Assembly: GCA_963920575.1 (NCBI GenBank)
Contig: OY986975.1
Location: forward strand, 16,833,897-16,897,896
DNA: 64,000 nucleotides
From: Narthecium ossifragum
Lineage: Eukaryota > Streptophyta > Magnoliopsida > Dioscoreales > Nartheciaceae
Direction of reading: 5' to 3'
Numbering within the stretch: the stretch's first letter is position 1; each line of letters opens with the position of its first letter. The position numbers and the translations under genes are program-made. This document shows positions 57,242-64,000 of the stretch, one piece after another. The notes under the pieces are model-generated. The model saw nothing but the letters and a program-made list of their open reading frames with translations, ran no database searches and had not been told where the DNA came from.

Positions 57242-60200
57242 CTATCCAAGATCAGGAACAGTGAAGTAGTCATCATCATCTGACAATGAAATCTCAATCC
57301 TGGCCTTCTTGTTGGACATGCTTGATTTGCTGGATCTATAGAACATCGCATTGCTTGGTGTGGACTTGATCAGTTCAGGTACTTCGGCAGCTGCCGAAAC
57401 ATCTTTAGGAGCTTGATCAGGGAACAAACCAATGTCTGAAAACCAACTCAGTTCTCCGAAGCCGGGAGACGACTCCTTCTGCCATTGAATGCATCAAACA
57501 CATCAGATGTCTGTTAAAACACTTGCATTTAATGAAAAGAACATGACTTCAACATGGTTACCTTATCGGTGAATTCGTTATCAGAGAGCGCGAAGAAATC
57601 ATCAACAGACCATGTTGCGGAGGTGATTGCAGGATTGTTCTGCTGCGTTGGTACAGTTTTTGGCATGAGTTGTGGTTGGGTACAGTTTGGTGGCTCTGTA
57701 TGGCTGCATTCGGAGTTCTTCTTACACATGGAGCTAAGTGCCACGCGGATTCCGGTAGCTAGGAAACGTTGGTGGTTGCCTGAAAGGCTACCAGTGATGT
57801 GGATGGACTCGTCACAGTCCTGGCAGAAAAGGGCTCTGTCTTCGACGCAGAAAATAAAAGCCGCTTTCTCCTGGCAATGGAAAAAGAAATTGGACAGATA
57901 TGAGAATGTTGAATGATATACCCCTTGAACATCATGTACCCTGAATTGCAAAATTAGGAACAACAATATTGTTCCAGATATTATAAAAAGTTTAGTTGTT
58001 GGATGGACTGCATCATTCAGCATGTTGGGATTAAATAGTATGTATGCCACCCTTCTGCTGGAAATGCAACAAATCATCCAAAACTTATACTTAAATGCTT
58101 GGCAATGAGACAAGTGCCATGAAATCCACATTGTGCTCAGAGATAATTAGCTATACCAATTATAAACAAAAACACTTGCAAGGCCTCTCTAGAAACACTT
58201 TATGGAATTTTCATCAATGCCTATTCCTATCCAAAACTAACCTATCAAAGGAAGCAATTTTCATAGTTTTCAGGTTATATCACTGTAAAGGACAAACACT
58301 TTCAACAAAATTAGTTCTTTCTTAGTTAAGATACATGTTAGTATCCTTGTTGAAAAAAGTCAAATTGCAATTTCTTTAACCTTTAGGCATCATGAATTTT
58401 TGCTTCACTTTTTCTGAAGGAGAAAAATGACATTTAGAGGTAGGTATAACAAAAGCATAAAAATCTCATAGTGGACACAATGTGCACTTATATTAGTTTC
58501 ACATGTGACACCTATGGACAGAATAAATTCAGAAAGAAACAAGATTTCTAGTATCGCAAACTTGGCTCCATTTTTTAACTTTTAAAGATAATTCACAAAG
58601 CAATCAAGTTTCACCGTTGAGAAATAGAAAAAGAGGTCAGTTTGTTTAATTATTGTTTACTGGACGACAAAACAAAGCAAGATCACAACATCAAAATAAA
58701 GTAACCATATCACTCTTTTGTAATAGAAGGGATGTTCAATGATCCCTTGATCAAGAGCGACATGCAACAAAGATAGGAAACAAAGACTAACCCGAGGGGT
58801 AATCACCAACAAGACTACCTTTTTAGAAGCTAGTAAATGATTAAATCTATTAATACATAAAATCAAATCAGAGATGTTAGTTTTGAGTTCATTGCACTCG
58901 ATTAGACTAAATCTCAACCACAATTTAAAACTATGAAGCTAGCCTTACATTTCCAATTCAATCTAGCTCATCCCTGATATGATCCTGTTCGAAATTTGTT
59001 TCCAAGAGATCTCAAGGCATACATTTAGCTAGATTTCAGTGTTTTATCCGATGATACCAGAAAGAGGGGCAGAAATAAGTCCAGAAATGAGCTTATGGAA
59101 GGATTCAACTACTATTATAGAACATAATTCCTTTTACAGCTATACTACTTTGAGGTTCTTTTCTTCATGGTACTAGATAGATGTCTTGTGCATCGTTTAG
59201 AAAATCTTCATCATGTACTTATCCGCAATTTTATTCACCTATCTATACAAAGCATCAATCACCCCAGCTAAGATTGCCTGGAACTTCTTATGCATCCTTA
59301 ATATAAGCTTCTTGGAGATTACTTGCTGAAACAAGTCTGTTATGAGGTTGCTTGGCGTACAGATGCAGAAGATATCAGAATAACTTAGGCGTGAGGAAAG
59401 GAAATGAGTTTGGTGACAAGCAGGAATGTATTAGATCAGTGAAGAGATCCTTAAATGAAAAGGTAGTCATTCATTCTGTATGCAAGTATGCAACCTTCTT
59501 CTACAAGAATAAACCTGCCGCAACAACAATAACAAAACATCGCCATGTCATAAATCAAGATCTGTAGCTGGCTGAACTATCAAACGCACAAAAGTGAATC
59601 CACATATTTTCCCTTAAGAAAAGAACTTCGTATTCACAACAGCGTAGATCTCTGTATGCAACCTTCTTCTACAAGAATTAACCTGCGGCAACAACATTAA
59701 CAAAACATCGCCATGTCATGATCAACATCTGTAGCTGGCTGAGCTATCAAACGCACAAAAGTGAATCCACATATTTTCCCTTAAAAAAAGAAGTTTGTAT
59801 TCACAACAACGTAGATCTGAAGCTTGGTTTTCTTCTGAATCAATCCCACAAACAGCTTCCCCTCATGTACTTTCACCCTCATCCCAAATAATTGAGCAAA
59901 CAACAATCTTATCCCTCCGATGCTGCAACATTTAAAATCAGCTGGAATCTCTCACATACTTCATGCCTACAACTACAACTAACCAACATAACCTAAAGTT
60001 CCTTAATACCTATCTCAGAATTCTTCAAACGTTTACCCTCAAGGCTGGAATACAAGATCAACTAGTACCAGAAAGGCAAAATTACATCAGAACATTAAAA
60101 AGACGGAGGAAGGGTCAATCAAATGCATCATAACCTGGCAGATATCACAGCAAGGCAGCTTATTAGACAGCGAGTCCAGCACAAGCCTCTGGTGCTTGCT

Positions 60201-60317
60201 GGCGAGCTTGTTCGCCGCGTGCACCTCTACGTCGCACCGCGCGCAGAGCGCCGCCTCGTCGGCACAGCATATCACCGTTGCCGCCTCCTTCTCGCACGCA
60301 TCACATTGGATCTTCAT
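57242..60317 (-). CDS. Double B-box zinc finger protein, BBX24/BBX25-like (STO family)
   Basis: Exons are 60317-60135, 57870-57562 and 57478-57242, phase 0, giving 242 residues. B-box 1 covers residues about 1-47 ([20 protein letters not shown], then [21 protein letters not shown]). B-box 2 covers about 57-100 ([40 protein letters not shown]). There is no CCT domain. The C-terminus [10 protein letters not shown]...YFTVPDLG contains a Val-Pro motif of the kind that binds the COP1 WD40 domain. In Arabidopsis BBX24 and BBX25 repress HY5-dependent photomorphogenesis in the nucleus; the same role is inferred here. Intron 1 (2264 bp) holds a 168-bp tandem duplication. The first base of B-box 2 lies exactly at the exon 1-2 boundary, as in relatives. 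Confidence 0.93.
59487..59820. repeat. 168-bp tandem duplication in BBX intron 1
   Basis: Two copies start TATGCAACCTTCTTC at 59487 and 59655 and stay about 90% or more identical to the end. There is no effect on the coding sequence. Confidence 0.9.
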
Positions 60318-60699
60318 CTCTCACTCAAATCACTTCCTCAACTCCTCCCCTTCCTTCACCTCACAAAAATCCAACCTTTACCATGCACAGGCACCTGCAG
60401 CTCAGACAAGGAAAAGGGCTTGTCTAGAGAGAGATGGTAGATATACCCATGTCAAAAGGTTGGAGGAAAGCTACAAGCCATGGAAATCTAGAGAAGAAGG
60501 GTATTGGTCCAGTGGTACTGTAGAAGATAGAGAGGGAGAGAGAGAGAGAGAGAGAGAGAGCTCTGTGCCTGGATTCTATGTATGTGTGGCTTGTGGTTGT
60601 GGACCTGTGGTGGTTGGCTCTTGTATACTTGTGGACAAGAGTGCTTCTATCCCTCAACACTATATACAATAGTATCTCTCTCTTGGTGTCATTGCTTGC
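60318..60699 (-). promoter_or_regulatory. BBX gene leader and proximal promoter, with GA repeat
   Basis: Only about 380 bp separate the BBX start codon from the LINE E tail. A GA run (60534-60558; CT on the coding strand) is the kind of CT-rich tract often found in plant 5' UTRs. No clear TATA box was identified. Confidence 0.5.
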
Positions 60700-60753
60700 T
60701 TTTTTTTTTATTGATGAGTTCAGCCCTAAGGCTAATTACAAACTAAACATAAT

Positions 60754-61308
60754 TTACAAAATACAATCCAAGGCCGCCAAACCATCAGCCTCGGACCAGA
60801 TGTAACTCACATCGTGTCGTCGACACCATCGGGCCACACCGTCCGCCCGGCCATTGCACCATCGCGGAATGTACAAAAAAATAACGGAGCCAAACTCCAA
60901 TATCCGAGACCAAATATCACGGACCAAACCAGCAGAATCAAAATCCCATGATCTGCGACCACGCAAAATATCCACGGCGTGCAAAGAGTCAGATTCCAGA
61001 ATAATCCTCCCCCGATCCCCCGGAGAAATCCAGTGAAGGGCAACACAAATAGCATGGAGTTCCGCTTGTAGCACCGAAGAAGCAACCACCATCTTCCCAA
61101 CCGCCCACCTCGGCGAACCATCTGCAGAAAGGCACACTGCACCTACGGCCGCTTTGCCAGCCCAAAAAGAAGCATCAACTTGGACGAGCGTATCACCCTC
61201 AATTGCTCTACGTTCTGTACGGGGCTTCAGTTCAGACAAGGGAATTATACTGCCTGGACCCAGTATAATTCCCTTGCCAGATACGCCAAATAGCCCCTCA
61301 CATTTCAT
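60754..61308 (-). pseudogene. LINE E RNase H domain (C-terminal ORF2 remnant)
   Basis: An open 184-codon frame with all acidic positions visible: VDASFW, LQAELHAI, LESDSLHA and GRADGVARW. It is in a different frame from the endonuclease segment upstream, so it is not expressed as part of an intact ORF2. Its first 30 or so codons include a templated inverted duplication (61237-61276). Confidence 0.8.
61237..61276. repeat. Perfect 16-bp inverted repeat near deletion junction
   Basis: CAAGGGAATTATACTG (61237-61252) and its exact reverse complement (61261-61276) flank an 8-nt spacer. It lies within 30-60 bp of the endonuclease/RNase H junction. Confidence 0.9.
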
Positions 61309-62074
61309 CAGACACTATCCACTGTTGTTCCATCCGAAACACTGATGGCCCTGTATAGACCTCCAGTTCAGCCATAGAGACAAGCAAAGGTGAGTGATCG
61401 GACTGAATCCTAGCTAAGTGTTTAACCATAGTAGAGGGGATGAGGTCCTTCCATTGTTGATTAACCAAGGCCCGATCCAGCCGCTCCAGGATCTTCGCCG
61501 AGCCATGCTGACAATTTGACCATGTGTGAGTCTGTCCAGAAAAACCAAGATCAATCATACCATTGGTGCAAATGTAATTAAAAAATTCACGTTCCTCCAC
61601 CCCAAAGACAAATGGAGCTCCTCCTTTCTTCTCCTCTGCAAACAGAAGTACAGTAAAATCCCCTGCAACAATATGCGGCAATCCGGTCCTCCCGAAGCTA
61701 TCCAAAGTGTCTCATAACTCCCGCCGATCTCGCCCAGTGCGAGCACTGTAAACCGCTGAAACTGAAAATTGTCCAAGGCTAGAAGAAGTAATCACCGCAT
61801 GCACAGCTTGGATCGAGAGAAATTGGAACGGCACACGTCCAATTTCAGGTTTCCACACTGCAACGATACCTCCACATCTACCATGAGAAGGAAGCACAAA
61901 ACAATCCAAGCTGCATCCTAACTTGGTCTTCAACCAGGCCCCCTGTTCTTCTGAGACTAAGGTATCAATAAAGAATAAGAAAGAAAGATTATACTCAGCA
62001 AACATCCTGAAGCATTAGTCCACCACCCGCTTAGGTCCAGCCGACCTACAATTCCAGAAAAGCATGTTCATCAT
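61298..62074 (-). pseudogene. LINE E endonuclease domain remnant (N-terminal ORF2)
   Basis: ORF2 starts at the ATG at 62074, overlapping the ORF1 stop as ATGA (complement of 62071-62074), then LFWNCRSAGPKRVVD and an in-frame TAA. After that LFFIDTLVSEE, a TGA replacing the Trp of RRELW, AGDFT in place of GGDFN, and RLDRALVN and SDHSPLLVSM can be read. It ends at the deletion junction. It is inactive, with two nonsense codons and a lost catalytic Asn. Confidence 0.85.
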
Positions 62075-63930
62075 AACACACCTGTAGAGATCATCGGCTG
62101 CTCCTCCGACACACCCCCACACTTCCGTTTCCTTTGAGTAGAAGACTCATGATCCTCATACATAACCATAGCTGAGGTTTCCTCTCCATCCTCGTCTCCC
62201 TCCACCATCCCATCCAGAGTCTCCTCCGGTTTGTAAGCTGGCAATCTTCCATCGAGGGCCCTCGCCATTAGGGAGACACCTTCCGCATGTCTCTCATCTA
62301 AATCCTCGGCATGAAGAATAGGCACTGGGCCAATCACAGCATGGAACTTGGGTTGGACAACTGGATTAACCCGTTTTGGCCCAGATTTGACCATCCCACT
62401 AGTTTGGCCCACAAGCAGAGGCTTAGGCGGCACCCGAAAAGGCTGGCCCAAGTGCATCGGCCCACTAGAAGGCAACCCGTCTGGATCGCCGCCACGTGTC
62501 ATGATCAGCCGGGGCTTCCCCTTAAAAGGCCCCTGCTGCTTCTCTCCTTCCCCACTGACAACCCTAGCCGCCAGACCCAACTGACCTCCTCTGTCGCCCT
62601 CGCCGGTGTCACGATCTCCATCAACTCTCCTGGCACCACCACCCATGGCCATTGACGATTTGCCATCTCGAAGCACCAACTTCACAGAGCCATTAATGCC
62701 AGCCGTCCTCTGCTCGCCACGTGGAGTACTCTGTTCGACAAAACCCTTCCCCTTTCTGACAGAGGAGGCCGCTGGACCCCGATTTCCCTGCCGACCAAAC
62801 TTATGCCGGCGAACAACATGCCATTCCCCGGCGGCAGTAGCTACCACCGCTGGAGCCACGAATCGTTGATCAGGCATGTCACAAGGTACGCCATCGTCCA
62901 ATACTTGTATCATATCCTCCTCCCGGACTTCACCGTCGTTCTTTCCATACGCTGGTACCGTCACCTTAGGTGTCACATACATGTCGTTCTGTCCATGAGC
63001 CGGTACCGTCACCGTAGGAGCCACAGAAGTATCATTCTTTCCATGAGCCGGGGCCGTCGCCGTTGGTTTCACAGTAGCTTCCTTCTTCACCGAGCAAGCA
63101 CTCACATGATGTCCAATACACGCACACCTTGCACACAGAGTGATATGTTCGTAGATGAACGGAACATATCTAGGACCCTTGCGGCTATTAACCGTGATTC
63201 CTAATTTGATCGGTTTGTTCAAATCAACCTCCACCGTTGCCCTTGCAAAGTTCCCCCTCGCAGCATCCGCTGTGATTATATCCACTTCCAACGGGACACC
63301 AATGGAAGCTACAATCCTCAACACCACCTCCCTGTTTACCTTCTCAATCGGAAGTTTAGGTAGTCTAACTTGAACAGGGGCCTTAGTAAAATCCGATGCT
63401 TCTGGGTAAAAATCCTCCTCCCACCTGATGAGAGACAGCATGAGCCCATTACCTGACCAAGGCCCTCCGGAGAGAACATAGAGCATATCAAGTTCATTCG
63501 AGAACTTGAAAACAAAAATACCCCCAGCCATGTCAATGACATTGAAGCTTTCCGAGGTCCCCCAAAGGATGGAGAGCTTAAATTTCAATGTTTCCAAATG
63601 CACACTTCCACTCAAGAATTTGCCAAACAGAGCAAATTCCCATCCTTTACAAGCTCTATCCATCAGCTCATCATCCAAGAAAATCTCATCAGCATAAAGA
63701 GGACCAATCCTGGCCCTCTCTGTTGGTGTCACAATGCCAGCCTTGGGCTTCAACTTGGCAGCAGCAGCCGCATATGATGTCTTAAATACTTTTGCAGGTT
63801 GAAAGCCTCCAGCCACAGCAGGAGGTCGCCCAAACCCAGGCGGCAGATCCTCCTCAACCGGCGTTGAAGAAGCAGCGCTTCCCCCAATCCCCCCACTCAA
63901 ATTTTTGTCAAAACCCATCATGTGTCCCAT
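62071..63930 (-). CDS. LINE E ORF1: DUF4283 plus zinc-knuckle protein (intact)
   Basis: Uninterrupted 619 residues from the ATG at 63930, preceded in frame by a TGA. The layout matches LINE D ORF1: SYAAAAAKLKPK, ARIGPLYADEIFLDDELMD, a DUF4283-type domain with GPWSGNGLMLSLIRW, then one CCHC knuckle (CARCACIGHHVSAC), three repeats of THxKNDxxVxPxVTVPA-like units (about residues 290-335) and a Gly/Arg-rich tail. It stays open although its ORF2 is dead, which may just reflect youth. In principle it could still be translated and bind RNA. Confidence 0.9.
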   Translation of the reverse strand: MGHMMGFDKNLSGGIGGSAASSTPVEEDLPPGFGRPPAVAGGFQPAKVFKTSYAAAAAKLKPKAGIVTPTERARIGPLYADEIFLDDELMDRACKGWEFALFGKFLSGSVHLETLKFKLSILWGTSESFNVIDMAGGIFVFKFSNELDMLYVLSGGPWSGNGLMLSLIRWEEDFYPEASDFTKAPVQVRLPKLPIEKVNREVVLRIVASIGVPLEVDIITADAARGNFARATVEVDLNKPIKLGITVNSRKGPRYVPFIYEHITLCARCACIGHHVSACSVKKEATVKPTATAPAHGKNDTSVAPTVTVPAHGQNDMYVTPKVTVPAYGKNDGEVREEDMIQVLDDGVPCDMPDQRFVAPAVVATAAGEWHVVRRHKFGRQGNRGPAASSVRKGKGFVEQSTPRGEQRTAGINGSVKLVLRDGKSSMAMGGGARRVDGDRDTGEGDRGGQLGLAARVVSGEGEKQQGPFKGKPRLIMTRGGDPDGLPSSGPMHLGQPFRVPPKPLLVGQTSGMVKSGPKRVNPVVQPKFHAVIGPVPILHAEDLDERHAEGVSLMARALDGRLPAYKPEETLDGMVEGDEDGEETSAMVMYEDHESSTQRKRKCGGVSEEQPMISTGVL

Positions 63931-64000
63931 TAATCAAGCTTTATAGTTTCCTCACCGGATTTTGGTGCGGTTGTGAATTAAGTAATAATGTGAAGGCGAT

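Larger units (their letters stand above)
60700..63940 (-). mobile_element. Internally deleted LINE with intact ORF1 (LINE E)
   Basis: Order on the minus strand: ORF1 (63930-62071), the endonuclease part of ORF2 (62074-61300), then directly the RNase H domain (61308-60754), the stem-loop AGCCTTAGGGCT (complement of 60722-60733) and a poly-A tail (T-run 60700-60709 on plus). The RT and zinc-binding parts, about 2.8 kb in LINE D, are missing. The 5' end may lie beyond the window. No target duplication was found. The element inserted upstream of the BBX gene in the same orientation. Confidence 0.88.

Overview
The window is nuclear DNA of a flowering plant. The evidence is spliced genes with GT-AG introns, a plant organelle PPR-DYW editing factor, a double B-box factor, a fructokinase, and dense plant-type transposons. 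The very GC-rich first exon of the fructokinase hints at a monocot, probably not a grass, but that guess is weak. No tRNA, rRNA or CRISPR array was seen.

Layout. From 1 to about 29 kb there are only transposons and gene fragments. A retroelement-like family (here 'H', three copies) carries arrays of palindromic hairpin units. Six L1-type LINEs or LINE remnants follow. One (10114-16072) is intact, has a perfect 17-bp target-site duplication and sits inside an older LINE, which also carries a Harbinger element and ends at a Tourist-like MITE. Two non-autonomous hAT elements with perfect 8-bp target duplications, a probable solo LTR, and pseudogene pieces of an EF-Tu gene and a receptor-like kinase gene complete this part. 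From 29.6 to 36.3 kb lie two convergent real genes: a membrane-anchored metallophosphoesterase (+) and an OTP80-like PPR-DYW protein (-). From 36.3 to 49 kb there is no convincing gene, only minisatellites and low-complexity blocks of several unrelated kinds. From 49 to 60.3 kb lie three spliced genes: fructokinase (+), a DUF4504/UPF0739-like protein (-) and a BBX24/25-like B-box factor (-). The fructokinase first intron holds a 1.4-kb Mutator-like element with a perfect 9-bp target duplication. From 60.7 kb to the end an internally deleted LINE lies just upstream of the B-box gene, in the same orientation. It keeps an intact ORF1 but has lost its reverse transcriptase.

The five host genes do not form a pathway. 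They act in sugar phosphorylation, chloroplast RNA editing, light signalling, phosphoesterase chemistry and an unknown role. The most unusual signals are the hairpin arrays of family H, whose palindrome 'word' differs between copies while stem arms co-vary; a stop-start ATGA overlap between ORF1 and ORF2 shared by two LINEs; a shared Glu-to-Asp change in their endonuclease; and a conserved stem-loop just before the LINE poly-A tails. All assignments come from reading the sequence and from memory of families. No database search was run.
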